NCBI GenBank assembly: GCA_040766745.1
Contig: JAXGPX010000005.1
Span: forward strand, 1 to 64,000
Source of the DNA: JAXGPX01 sp040766745
GTDB lineage: Bacteria; Bacillota; Sulfobacillia; Fermentithermobacillales; Fermentithermobacillaceae
Direction: 5' to 3'
DNA: 64,000 nt
Shown: positions 44,024 through 52,828 of the stretch, in pieces
Layout of the letters: every line of letters starts with the position of its first letter
Position numbering within the stretch: the first letter of the stretch is position 1
Notes under the pieces: generated by a model
The model's input: the letters and a program-made list of their open reading frames with translations, nothing else
The model's database searches: none
What the model was told of the DNA's origin: nothing
Position numbers and translations under genes: made by a program

Positions 44024-44633
44024 AACATCATCCCCTGTATTAGCGAATTCCTCCAGGCCACCGGCACACCTGACCAATGCTTTTCGATTATCTTAATATG
44101 GATCGCGGGGCTAAGCCACATATAGCGCCCTGATTTTCTCTCGTTGAAAGGCAGCGTCAATGCCGCCTCTAAATAGTAACTCAAATGCGGGGGTTTTGGC
44201 ACACTACCTTATCCTGCACCGGTTCATTGTCCTGCAGACCAGGGCAGCAGATTTCTGATGTAATTGGTGCCATTTCTTATCCACACAGTACCGAGGTACA
44301 GCAATTCTCTTCGCTGGCAGTTCTCACCCCGGGTAGTTCTCGCCCCTGGTAGTTCTCGCCCCTGTAGTTACCTCCTCCGCACCTGCTTCTAGTGGTTTCA
44401 AAGTCCGAACTTGGCCGATTGGCTCGCCTGGAGAGCCAGTCGTGCGGAGTACCGGGCTTCCGATTGGCTAATTGGCTCGGCTGGAGAGCCAGTCGTGTAC
44501 GTCCTCGGTTCCGCTGGCATAATCCACAGGAAGCCCAGGCATAAAAGGAGGAATAAGCTGCCAGGCGTAGAAGAAACTTACCAAATGGCGAAACTGCCTA
44601 AGTTTCGGCACCTTTATACAGGGAGGAATCTTC
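44024..44633. other. Repeat-rich intergenic region before the NERD helicase
   Basis: About 610 bases without a supported gene. It holds three degenerate 18-base units of GTAGTTCTCGCCCCT around 44311-44372 and the dyad pair at 44420-44491. The ribosome site GGGAGGAA precedes the ATG at 44634. Confidence 0.5.
44420..44491. repeat. Palindrome pair with 53-bp spacing (variant arms)
   Basis: TGGCTCGCCTGGAGAGCCA begins at 44420 and TGGCTCGGCTGGAGAGCCA at 44473, exactly 53 bases apart. Compared with the arrays at 35.5 and 50.1 kb, arm TGGCC is replaced by TGGCT, and the partner GGCCA by AGCCA, preserving pairing. Confidence 0.75.
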
Positions 44634-46409
44634 ATGGCAAGAATGATCCCCGACGTATCGCCGCAGACGATTGAAAACGACGGTGAACGGCTGTTTTACT
44701 CGGCGTGCAGAGACCTTCCTCCTGAATATACTGTGTTCTACTCGTATAAGTACAAGATCGGAGGCACCGGGGATAGTGAATTCGGACGCACCGACTCCGG
44801 TGCTGGCTCATCAAGGCAGTTTACATCCAGGAAATTAGCCGCTAATCCCACTGAGAACCTTGCTGATTTCCAGGCCATCGGAGAAGCGGATTTTGTGATA
44901 GTCCATCCGGAACTGGGGTATGTAGTGTTCGAAGTCAAACAGGGTAACATAATGTACGCGAACGGCCAATGGCACGAGTTCAAGCCGTCGAAATCGGGCG
45001 CATCTCACAACACCCAGCCTATGGCCAAGGACCCGGTGGACCAGGCAGAGCGGGCAATGAGGGCTATTCTCGGGCGTTACAAGGAAAAATCGGGGTCCGC
45101 CCGCTTTCCGCTTAACATAAGATTTGCCCTTTGCTTCCCGGAATCCAAAGTGCTGGCAGGCGAGCTTCCCAGTTTCCTTGATCCAAGCAGCGTATTTCTA
45201 TACGACGATCTCGATAACCTTGACGCCAGAATCCGAACCCTCTTCCCAAAGAGTAAAAAGCCTGAACCGGAGGCTACACAAATCCTAATAGACAAGGTGC
45301 TGGGCCCTTCTTTTAAGGTTTTTGCCCTGCTCGAAGAACGAATTCAGATGTTCCACAGCACTGCTGAGAAAGTGCTTACAGATGAGCAATCGAGGATTCT
45401 TGAGGAAACTGAGCTAGACAACAGAAAGGTATTTTTCGGAGCAGCTGGAACGGGAAAGACCCAGCTGGCCATGGAAAAAGCCAGGCAGCTTGCGGATTCG
45501 GGCAAGAGGGTCCTTCTCACCTGCTTCAACAAGAACCTTGCCGGCGACCTAAGGCGGAAGATGCCTGCTGAGATAACCTGCTCAAACTTCCATGACTTCC
45601 TAAGAGAAATGCTGGGTAAGAACGGGTTTGACGTCTCTGAGCCTAAAGACGAGGCTGAGCGGGCTGAATTCTACGACAATACTCTCCCGGATATGGGCTT
45701 CGATTATTATATGGAAGCTCCCGAGGCCGATAAGTTTGACTCGATAATCGTCGACGAAGGCCAGGATTTTCACGAAAACTGGCTTCTTTGCCTTGAGAGT
45801 ATGCTGAGAAACAGAGAAGGCGGCGAGTTCTACATCTTTGCCGATCCAAACCAGGACCTTTTCGGTGTGAGCACAGAGCACTTGATGAAGCTCCCTGTGT
45901 CCAAACACAGGCTGACGAGAAATCTTAGAAATGCCGAAACCATAAGCGATTGGCTGACTCCGTTTGTGCCAAAAGGGCACCTGAAACCCGTGCTTCGAGG
46001 CGGAATTCCTGTAACATACCACCCCTGGGAGACCCCTCGAGAGGAAAAAAGGAGGATTGAACGAGAAATTGGCAGACTTGTCAGCCAGGGTATCAGGCCT
46101 GGCAGAATCTTGATTCTTTCGCCTAACCGCCTGGAGAACAGCTGCCTTGCCGATTGTGAGAAGATTGGCTCCTGGCCCCTTGCCGACTTCAGGAAAAATC
46201 ACTCAGTCCGCGCCGGGGATATCCGCTTTGCGACAATCCGCTCATTCAAAGGACTAGAGTCGGACATTGTGTTTTTGATAGGGTTGAGGGACGGCAAACG
46301 GAGCTGTACCGATGCCGATATTTACGTAGGAGCCTCCCGGGCCAGGTTCATGCTGCAGGTATTTCACGATAGGAATCTGCCGCCGAAGAAACTGGCCATG
46401 TGCCTCTGA
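44634..46409 (+). CDS. NERD nuclease domain fused to UvrD-type helicase
   Basis: A 591-residue protein. The N-terminal NERD domain contains GEADFVIVHPELGYVVFEVKQG with the D...E-x-K nuclease residues near 85-105. The helicase has Walker A FFGAAGTGKTQLAM near residue 270, Walker B IIVDEGQDF, LTRNLRNAETI (motif IV-like) and IRSFKGLESDIVFLIGL near the end (motif V). It lacks the large 2B insert, like other short SF1 NERD helicases, which often sit in defence loci. A solitary gene on the plus strand, following the dyad pair by 140 bases; GGGAGGAA 6 bases before the ATG. Confidence 0.82.
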   Translation: MARMIPDVSPQTIENDGERLFYSACRDLPPEYTVFYSYKYKIGGTGDSEFGRTDSGAGSSRQFTSRKLAANPTENLADFQAIGEADFVIVHPELGYVVFEVKQGNIMYANGQWHEFKPSKSGASHNTQPMAKDPVDQAERAMRAILGRYKEKSGSARFPLNIRFALCFPESKVLAGELPSFLDPSSVFLYDDLDNLDARIRTLFPKSKKPEPEATQILIDKVLGPSFKVFALLEERIQMFHSTAEKVLTDEQSRILEETELDNRKVFFGAAGTGKTQLAMEKARQLADSGKRVLLTCFNKNLAGDLRRKMPAEITCSNFHDFLREMLGKNGFDVSEPKDEAERAEFYDNTLPDMGFDYYMEAPEADKFDSIIVDEGQDFHENWLLCLESMLRNREGGEFYIFADPNQDLFGVSTEHLMKLPVSKHRLTRNLRNAETISDWLTPFVPKGHLKPVLRGGIPVTYHPWETPREEKRRIEREIGRLVSQGIRPGRILILSPNRLENSCLADCEKIGSWPLADFRKNHSVRAGDIRFATIRSFKGLESDIVFLIGLRDGKRSCTDADIYVGASRARFMLQVFHDRNLPPKKLAMCL

Positions 46410-46539
46410 CGAGTTCAACCAGCATCGTTCGCTGTACTTATGGATGATAAACCAAGGGCTTATAAGACATTCTGAATTAACTACACCCTGAGATATGCAC
46501 TACCATATTGCCCTGGCCTGTTCAAAATCTCACTCTGAC

Positions 46540-48975
46540 CTATTCCCTAATCCACACCAACATCTGGCCTGGTTCACGGTTATCCCAGGCGTAATAAGGC
46601 ACGGCAGTAATCCTAATCTTCATTTTCGACGCCGGCGAGTACCTATACAATGGTTCAACCTCACCGGCGACTGATCCAGCCGAGTCAACCAAGGTCGAAT
46701 CAACCATGGCCGCCTCCCCCATGCCCGACTTATCCATGCCCGACTTATCCATGCTCGAATCATCCATGCTCGAATCCCCCACGCCCGACTTATCCATGCT
46801 CGAATCCACCACGCCTAAACCCAAAGCCAAGGCCTCAGCCTCCCCAGTTATCACCATAACTCCACCTAGCAGGTCCGGGTCGAAATGGGCCGATAACTCA
46901 GAATGTCTGGGGATAGATATACATGACAGGTTCGAAATCTGGTTATCCACTTCCTCTAAACAGTAAACTATGGGGCCTCGTTGAATGGCCACTTTGCCGT
47001 TGTACATTCGGATTCGAGGGTTAGCGTACACCCGCTCTACAGGCATAGCAAGTTCAAAAACAACTCGATCGCCATCGTGCCATTTCCGGGAAATCTTCAA
47101 ATACCCCTTCTCTATGGCCAATCCCAAATCTGCATACTCGCCGCTAGATTCGCTGTCTACCCCGTTAATTCGGCCAACGTTTGCCTCGTCAATTCGCCCG
47201 CAGCTTGCCCCGTCGATCGGGCGTTCATCTGCCTTGCTGGCCCGCCATCCGCTTGCCTCACTGACCTGGGGTCCGCTTGCCTCGCCAATCCGCCATCCGC
47301 TTGCCTCACCGATCCCGGGTCCGCTTACCTCGCTGGTCCGCCATCCACTTGCCTCACCGATCGGGCATCCATCTGCCTCGCTGGTCCACCCTCTACTTAC
47401 CTCGCAGATCCGCTCGCCGTTTACCTCCACCCAGGCATTCCTGCACCAACCTGGGATTCTCAGCGCCAAGGTGAAGGGTATCGTCTCAGGGGCTTCAACC
47501 CCATTCAGGCTACACCCATGCCTATCGATGTTTTGCTCCCTCTCGGCCTGCCGGCGCCGGCTGTCCTCGAAACCGACATTGATCTCAACCCGGCCATCCC
47601 ACGGGTAGCGGGTCTTCTGCTCAAGCCTGACCATGCGTCTTCCGAAATCCAGCGAAGCAGTACTGTTTGTGTACAGGTGAATCCAAACCTCCGGTAAGCC
47701 TGTACACGCGCAAGGTTCTTGATTATTTCCACGGCTGACCGAGTAAATATACCCACCCAAACTGGCTATAAGCCGGGAGATATTTCCCGGGCAACATGCA
47801 CACCCGAACCATTCCTGGCGATGGTGATCTCCCAAACTAGCCAGGGGGTTGACGTAGAAAAACTTTTCGCCCGAGAAAGAGACTCCGCTCAGTGCCCCAT
47901 TGTACAGCGCTCTTTCCATAACATCTGCGTACTGCGAATCCTTCTCTATCTGTAAAAGCCTGTGGCTCCAGAAAATCAGTCCGACTGCAGCACAAGTCTC
48001 GCAATATGCCGTTTCTTCAGGTAAATCGTAATGGAAGGTGAAACCCTCGTTGCCCCGTGACTGACCGATGCCCCCGGTAACATACATCTGCTTCAAGCAC
48101 AGATCTTCCCATAAGGTCCTGCAGGCCTCGATAAGTCTGGTATCTCCTGTCTCCCTGGCGAGGTCAGCCATTGCAGAATACAGATACATGGCTCGAACCG
48201 CGTGGCCAACCACCCTTTTCTGCTCACGGACAGGGAGATGCGCCTGGCAATACTCGTAGTTGAACTTCAAAGGATCCTCACCTCGAAGCCTGGCCTCAAA
48301 GTCATAGTAGTGCGAGTATTGAGAGGATTGGCCTCTTTCGTCCACAAAATATTTCGCCAGGTTAAGATACCTTTCATTGCCGCTGGCATGGTACAGTTTG
48401 ATCAGGGCCAGTTCGATTTCCTCATGACCAGGGTAACCTCGAATCTTTCCCTCTTCTCGGCCGAAAACCGAATCTATGTAGTCAGCATAACAGCACATTA
48501 TGTCAAGAAACCGCCTCTTGCCCGTCGCCCGGAACCATGCAACAGCCGCCTCCATGAGATGGCCGGCACAATAGAGTTCATGACGATCACGAAGGTTGGT
48601 AAACCGCTTGTCGGGCTCACACGACGTAAACCAGCTGTTTATGTAACCGTCAGGCTGCTGAAGTTTGGCGAATTTCTCAATGACCTGCGTAACCTTTTCC
48701 TCAAGTTCAGGGTCGCTGTGGGACGCAAGAGTATACGCAGCAGTTTCTATCCACTTGGCTACATCAGAGTCCCAGAAAATGTGGTGGGCACTCCTGTCTC
48801 CAGGTTTGTATTCCGGGTCGATGCCATCTAACCTGCCGGTGCTCTTGAGGTGGTGGTACTGGATGTTTGTTGTAACCTTGCGGTTGGTCTCCATTCGAGG
48901 GCCAAAGAAACCATCGAAAATGGCGACCCGGGTGAAATCGAGCGGCTCAAGGCACGCGCTACGTGCTGTTTCCAT
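46540..48975 (-). CDS. Glycoside hydrolase family 127-like (beta-L-arabinofuranosidase type) with repeat insertions
   Basis: About 811 residues. DGFFGPRMETNRKVTTNIQYHH, LQQPDGYINSWF, ELYCAGHLMEAAVAWF and ETAYCETCAAVGLIFWSHRL mark the (alpha/alpha)6 barrel. FGCACCPGN carries the two Cys which, with Glu and Cys of ETAYC, form the zinc-thiolate catalytic site of GH127. The C-terminal beta-domain is interrupted by 8-residue repeats (GWR-EAS type, around 47140-47410) and, near the end, 5-residue repeats (MDKSG type, around 46680-46815). Start at 48975, 9 bases after AAGGAG. The enzyme would release arabinofuranose. No sugar-uptake gene adjoins. Confidence 0.83.
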   Translation of the reverse strand: METARSACLEPLDFTRVAIFDGFFGPRMETNRKVTTNIQYHHLKSTGRLDGIDPEYKPGDRSAHHIFWDSDVAKWIETAAYTLASHSDPELEEKVTQVIEKFAKLQQPDGYINSWFTSCEPDKRFTNLRDRHELYCAGHLMEAAVAWFRATGKRRFLDIMCCYADYIDSVFGREEGKIRGYPGHEEIELALIKLYHASGNERYLNLAKYFVDERGQSSQYSHYYDFEARLRGEDPLKFNYEYCQAHLPVREQKRVVGHAVRAMYLYSAMADLARETGDTRLIEACRTLWEDLCLKQMYVTGGIGQSRGNEGFTFHYDLPEETAYCETCAAVGLIFWSHRLLQIEKDSQYADVMERALYNGALSGVSFSGEKFFYVNPLASLGDHHRQEWFGCACCPGNISRLIASLGGYIYSVSRGNNQEPCACTGLPEVWIHLYTNSTASLDFGRRMVRLEQKTRYPWDGRVEINVGFEDSRRRQAEREQNIDRHGCSLNGVEAPETIPFTLALRIPGWCRNAWVEVNGERICEVSRGWTSEADGCPIGEASGWRTSEVSGPGIGEASGWRIGEASGPQVSEASGWRASKADERPIDGASCGRIDEANVGRINGVDSESSGEYADLGLAIEKGYLKISRKWHDGDRVVFELAMPVERVYANPRIRMYNGKVAIQRGPIVYCLEEVDNQISNLSCISIPRHSELSAHFDPDLLGGVMVITGEAEALALGLGVVDSSMDKSGVGDSSMDDSSMDKSGMDKSGMGEAAMVDSTLVDSAGSVAGEVEPLYRYSPASKMKIRITAVPYYAWDNREPGQMLVWIRE
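46680..46815 (-). repeat. 15-bp in-frame tandem repeats in the GH127 gene
   Basis: About nine degenerate units (CATGCCCGACTTATC on the plus strand) encode MDKSG-like pentapeptides. Confidence 0.8.
47140..47410 (-). repeat. 24-bp in-frame tandem repeats in the GH127 gene
   Basis: About ten degenerate 24-base units (plus strand CCGCTTGCCTC-CC-ATCC) encode octapeptides of the pattern G-W-R-x-x-E-A-S. Confidence 0.8.
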
Positions 48976-49214
48976 CTTACTACACTCCTTCTGACCCGTC
49001 AGCGTGCTCCGATAAGTGCAGCAGCCCACACCATTTCACGGGTCTAGACAGTTACGACTAACACAGACACCACCTGATACTTCTTTTTCCAGATCAAAAT
49101 TCCTTTCAGTCAAAGCAATCTTCCGAACCGCTCCAAATCATCATTCAACTCGTCCTAGCCGCGCCACAATAACTTCAACCCTATAAAAGTTTCGAGGAAA
49201 TCCGTTGGGATTTC

Positions 49215-49244
49215 TTGTCATAATTGCTATTTCTATGGTAATAT
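49215..49244 (+). promoter_or_regulatory. Sigma-A-type promoter of the HTH-nuclease gene
   Basis: TTGTCA, an 18-base spacer and TAATAT. The gene start at 49275 would leave a leader of about 25 bases. Confidence 0.55.
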
Positions 49245-49274
49245 ATGGCAGTAGTCGAACCGTGAGCAAATATT

Positions 49275-50099
49275 ATGTCGAAGGAGGTTTTACTAATCCA
49301 ACTCAAGATAATTGAGCGTGCCCTCGCTCTTCCTTCACAGCAGCGCGTGATAACCATGCCACGCGCTCTAGCCATGGATACTTCCATAGACCCAAGGGCA
49401 AAGGCGCTGTACCTGAGTCTGATTGCACATAAACCGCGCTCTATTCGAGAACTGGCTGCATGCGCTTCGATGAATCGCGATGTAACTACTCGAATGATTC
49501 ATATACTGGTTGAAAAGGGCTGGGTCATTGTGAAGAAATACGGTTGCAATAATATAATGATACCAACTCAGCCACCAGAAATCCAAAAGGCGAATCTGGA
49601 TTATATCCGAGCTTGCGAAAGAGTACACCCCAGGTCCGGGGAAAGCAAGATGAACCTCAGAATAGACCAAATTGTCGACATAAGCCCCTTTATTGACAAC
49701 GCACGTCCATGGTTTCTGCAACACTCGAAAACAAAAGAACTTATGGAATATGACCGATTCAGCGTTGAGGCAAAGCAGGCTTGGGAGTTTGGTGGAAGGC
49801 AGCATTACGAGCTGACTCCTTATTTTCCTGATGAAGACAACCTTAGAGCGATTATGGAGCGTGATGAAGAAAAAGCTCGGTTGAGCCGAGAACACGGCAT
49901 TACGTTAATCCATATAACAGCCGAAGACCTTACTTTGGAAAACATGTTAAGGAAAATTCCTGATGATGTTCCAATCAAACTCATTGATACAGAGGGCATC
50001 TATGCAAAGGGACTAGAGGAAATGTGTTTGCAGTATATCAAGTATTGTCAAAGAGCCAAGGCTCGAGACGAGCGCCGACTAAGGCATTCGCATTCATAG
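49275..50099 (+). CDS. Helix-turn-helix protein with a Vsr/PDDEXK-like nuclease domain
   Basis: A 274-residue protein. Residues ~35-90 form a winged HTH (DPRAKALYLSLIAHKPRSI, RDVTTRMIHILVEKGWVIV). Residues ~155-225 read EYDRFSVEAKQAWEFGGRQHYEL, then ERDEEKARLSREHGITLIHI. That D...E-x-x-G-x-QHY...D-K...GI-LI-I pattern is that of Vsr-like and homing nuclease PDDEXK folds. A perfect AAGGAGG lies at 49281-49287, inside the frame after the ATG, and no usual start follows it at proper distance, so the start is uncertain; I keep the ATG. The gene ends 17 bases before the first dyad of array 2. Confidence 0.55.
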   Translation: MSKEVLLIQLKIIERALALPSQQRVITMPRALAMDTSIDPRAKALYLSLIAHKPRSIRELAACASMNRDVTTRMIHILVEKGWVIVKKYGCNNIMIPTQPPEIQKANLDYIRACERVHPRSGESKMNLRIDQIVDISPFIDNARPWFLQHSKTKELMEYDRFSVEAKQAWEFGGRQHYELTPYFPDEDNLRAIMERDEEKARLSREHGITLIHITAEDLTLENMLRKIPDDVPIKLIDTEGIYAKGLEEMCLQYIKYCQRAKARDERRLRHSHS

Positions 50100-50116
50100 C
50101 CCATATCACATCCTAG

Positions 50117-50824
50117 TGGCCTACCAGATGGGCCACTCTGCATCCGAACGCCGGGGAGTCACGTAGGACTGGCCTACCACATAGGCCAGTCCAAGCTCAT
50201 CGAGGCTCCACACTTAGTCGAGTGGCCAGCCGTATAGGCCACTGGGCACCCGAACATAACGTAACCACGACTTAGTGGCCTACCAGATGGGCCACTCTGC
50301 ATCCGAACGCCGGGGAGTCACGTAGGACTGGCCTACCACACAGGCCACTGAGCGTCCAAACACCGAGGAACTCCAAACGACTGGCCTACCACGTAGGCCG
50401 GTCCGAGCTCTTCGAAGCTCCACACTTAATCGAGTGGCCAGCCGTATAGGCCACTGGGCACCCGAACATAACGTAACCACGACTTAGTGGGCTACCAGAT
50501 GGGCCACTCTGCATCCGAACGCCGGGGAGTCACGTAGGACTGGCCTACCACACAGGCCACTGAGCGTCCAAACACCGAGGAACTCCAAACGACTGGCCTA
50601 CCACATAGGCCGGTCCGAGCTCTTCGAAGCTCCACACTTAATCGAGTGGCCAGCCGTATAGGCCACTGGGCACCCGAACATAACGTAACCACGACTTAGT
50701 GGCCTACCAGATGGGCCACTCTGCATCCGAACGCCGGGGAGTCACGTAGGACTGGCCTACCACATGGGCCGGTCCAAGCTCATCGAGGCCCCACATTTAG
50801 TAGCGTGGCCAGCCGTATAGGCCA
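50117..50824. repeat. Palindrome array 2: fourteen 19-bp dyads at exact 53-bp spacing
   Basis: TGGCC-N9-GGCCA-type dyads begin at 50117 and repeat every 53 bases to 50806 with no exception (one has TGGGC, two end in GGCCG). The 34-base spacers form about four families in a recurring order, giving a 212-base higher-order repeat. Flanks alternate as paired sets: AGTGGCC with GGCCACT, or GACTGGCC with GGCCAGTC. It lies between two convergent genes. Confidence 0.92.
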
Positions 50825-50877
50825 CTGGGCACCCGAAACGGAATCCGCCAGTATATCCACCTTGCCCGAACCCGGCT

Positions 50878-52290
50878 CTAACCCACCGAATCCACTGGTA
50901 TCTCCATCGCCGCTGGCTCCCTAACCCATGGAATCTGCCGGTATCTCCACCAAGTCAGCAAGAACCGCACAAACAAATCCAAGGTCATACTCAGCCAAAT
51001 CCCCACAATGCCCATGCCAAAAGTAAATCCCAACAGGTAGGCTGCTGGAAGCCTTATTCCCCAGAGGCCCAAGCCCGCAATATACATAGGCGCCCGAGTA
51101 TCCCCATTTCCTCGCATCGCACCTTTCATAATCGCCGACACTTGCTGGGGAACCTGAATCGTTGCCATGATTCTGAGGTATATGGCACCAAGTTCAATGA
51201 CCTTGGGGTCGCTGGCGAGCAGGCTTAATATCTGGCGGGGAAAGACAAAAAGCATCCCCGCAGTAAACACCGTAATCACCCCAGACATCATAGTCAGTTC
51301 CTGCGAATATCTTCGGGCCATATACGTATTACATGCTCCGACGGCTTGTCCCACCAAAGCAGTAGACGCTATCTCGAAACCTGCTGTAGGCATATACGAA
51401 AGCGACTCAGCATTCAAACCAATCTGGTGAGCAGCGAAAGCTTCTGTGCCAAAACTCGTTACATAGAAAGTAAGAATCATCGATGCTGCTTGCCAGGCAA
51501 ATGACTCGCCAGATGCCGGCAAGCCGATTCTCAGGACCTGCCGCAAAGACTCACGCTCAAACCGCCACGGCCCTCTCAGGCGAAGCCCCAAAATCGAGTT
51601 TCTTGATGCTACCGCCCATAGCGACATAGCCGCACCAATCCACTGTGCAATAATCGTGGCTATGGCTGAGCCGATAACCCCCATGGCAGGAAACCCCAAA
51701 TTCCCATAGATAAGAACCCAACTTATCACAACGTTGATGATATTAACCAAAACCGCTACCACCATAGGGCTTCGGGTATCGCCCGCTCCTCTGAGCGACG
51801 CACCTGACGACATCATTAGCCCTACAGCCGGCAATCCCAGAACGAATATCCGCAGGTAACGTATGCTCGTCTCAAGCACATCCGGTTCCGGGTTGAAAAC
51901 CGACAGCACCGGGACTGCTGCTGCTGAAAGCGCAAATGCCACCAGGGCAACGCTAAGTACCCCAAACATAATCGCTTGAACAGCATGGGTCCTGGCACGG
52001 TCCCTGTCCCCCGCCCCTATGGACTGTGCAACAAGCACCGTGGCACCTGTCGAAACAGCCTGGTACAACGGCCAGGCCAGCAGCATTGAAGCACGGTTGC
52101 AAAGCCCAACAGAACTTATCGCCACTGCTGACAAATGACCTACTATGGCCGTATTAACCAGGCCAACACCCATCTGGAGCAGGCTCTCCACAGTGGCAGG
52201 CCAAACGAGGTTCAGAATAGTCCTGCGGACTTCCCGCCTGGACGGCTCGCACCGCTCTGGTTGTGCCCCCGGCTGAACTGGGTTAGACAT
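50878..52290 (-). CDS. MATE family efflux transporter
   Basis: About 470 residues with twelve predicted membrane segments in two similar halves. NLVWPATVESLLQMGVGLVNTAIVGHL opens the fold, and LVAQSIGAGDRDRA and TALVGQAVGACNTYMA are the paired cytoplasmic signatures of the MATE family. Exports drugs or metabolites by Na+ or H+ antiport; substrate unknown. The ATG at 52290 is chosen with AAAGGA 8 bases upstream; the ATG at 52299 is an alternative. The 3' end abuts palindrome array 2. Confidence 0.9.
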   Translation of the reverse strand: MSNPVQPGAQPERCEPSRREVRRTILNLVWPATVESLLQMGVGLVNTAIVGHLSAVAISSVGLCNRASMLLAWPLYQAVSTGATVLVAQSIGAGDRDRARTHAVQAIMFGVLSVALVAFALSAAAVPVLSVFNPEPDVLETSIRYLRIFVLGLPAVGLMMSSGASLRGAGDTRSPMVVAVLVNIINVVISWVLIYGNLGFPAMGVIGSAIATIIAQWIGAAMSLWAVASRNSILGLRLRGPWRFERESLRQVLRIGLPASGESFAWQAASMILTFYVTSFGTEAFAAHQIGLNAESLSYMPTAGFEIASTALVGQAVGACNTYMARRYSQELTMMSGVITVFTAGMLFVFPRQILSLLASDPKVIELGAIYLRIMATIQVPQQVSAIMKGAMRGNGDTRAPMYIAGLGLWGIRLPAAYLLGFTFGMGIVGIWLSMTLDLFVRFLLTWWRYRQIPWVREPAAMEIPVDSVG

Positions 52291-52544
52291 TAGATTCATC
52301 CTTTACAACGTGTGATGATAAGAAACGCGATCTCCACGAAAATCACAATATCAGTTGCCGACAGCAAATCCAATTCGGGTCAAACACCTTTGACCAGTAA
52401 GAGGGTTCAAGTCTTCCTTATGCGCGTGAATCCGCATAATCTACCTACGATTCTAGCATAAGAGCGACAATGCTTCGCGATAAGTATGGCACTGATGATT
52501 GCGAACTGGGGCTGGGAGAAAGTTTAGGAATGCAGTCACCGATC

Positions 52545-52588
52545 AAAAAAGCAGCCACAGACTTTGTCACATCTGTGACTGCTTTTTT
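52545..52588. terminator. Bidirectional rho-independent terminator
   Basis: AAAAAAGCAGCCACAGA pairs with TCTGTGACTGCTTTTTT with one mismatch, giving a T tract on either strand. It closes the minus-strand peptidase series. Confidence 0.85.
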
Positions 52589-52688
52589 CGGCAATCCTAA
52601 TTCATCAACTGAGTCCCAGTCAAGAGACACAATATAGCAGGCAAGTTCCATTACATAACGCCATTGCTGGCAAACCATTCTGTTTTTG

Positions 52689-52828
52689 ATCCGGCCAGGT
52701 CCGCGTCAGTGCACCCAGGTCTGCTTCAGTGCACTCAAGTTTGCCCCAGTGCACCCAGGTTTGCTTCAATCCGCCTAGATCTGCGTCAGTGCACCCCGAT
52801 TTGCTTCAATCCGCCCAAGTCTGCTTCA
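52689..52828 (-). repeat. Seven 20-bp tandem repeats starting inside the M19 gene end
   Basis: Seven exact-length units run from 52828 to 52689. The first (minus strand TGAAGCAGACTTGGGCGGAT) encodes the last codons KQTWAD. The gene's TGA stop is the first three bases of the second unit. The others lie in the 3' untranslated part. Confidence 0.85.

Noticed and set aside
46981..47697. Plus-strand ORFs of more than 200 codons at 47 kb
   Set aside because: They are open only because they mirror the in-frame repeats of the GH127 gene on the other strand.
48202..48831. 209-codon plus-strand ORF
   Set aside because: It is entirely antisense to the well-supported GH127 gene.
50280..50692. Two near-identical 66-codon ORFs
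   Set aside because: They lie inside palindrome array 2 and repeat with its 212-bp unit; no ribosome site or family.
52445..52678. 77-codon minus-strand ORF
   Set aside because: It spans the bidirectional terminator at 52545-52588, so a gene is unlikely.
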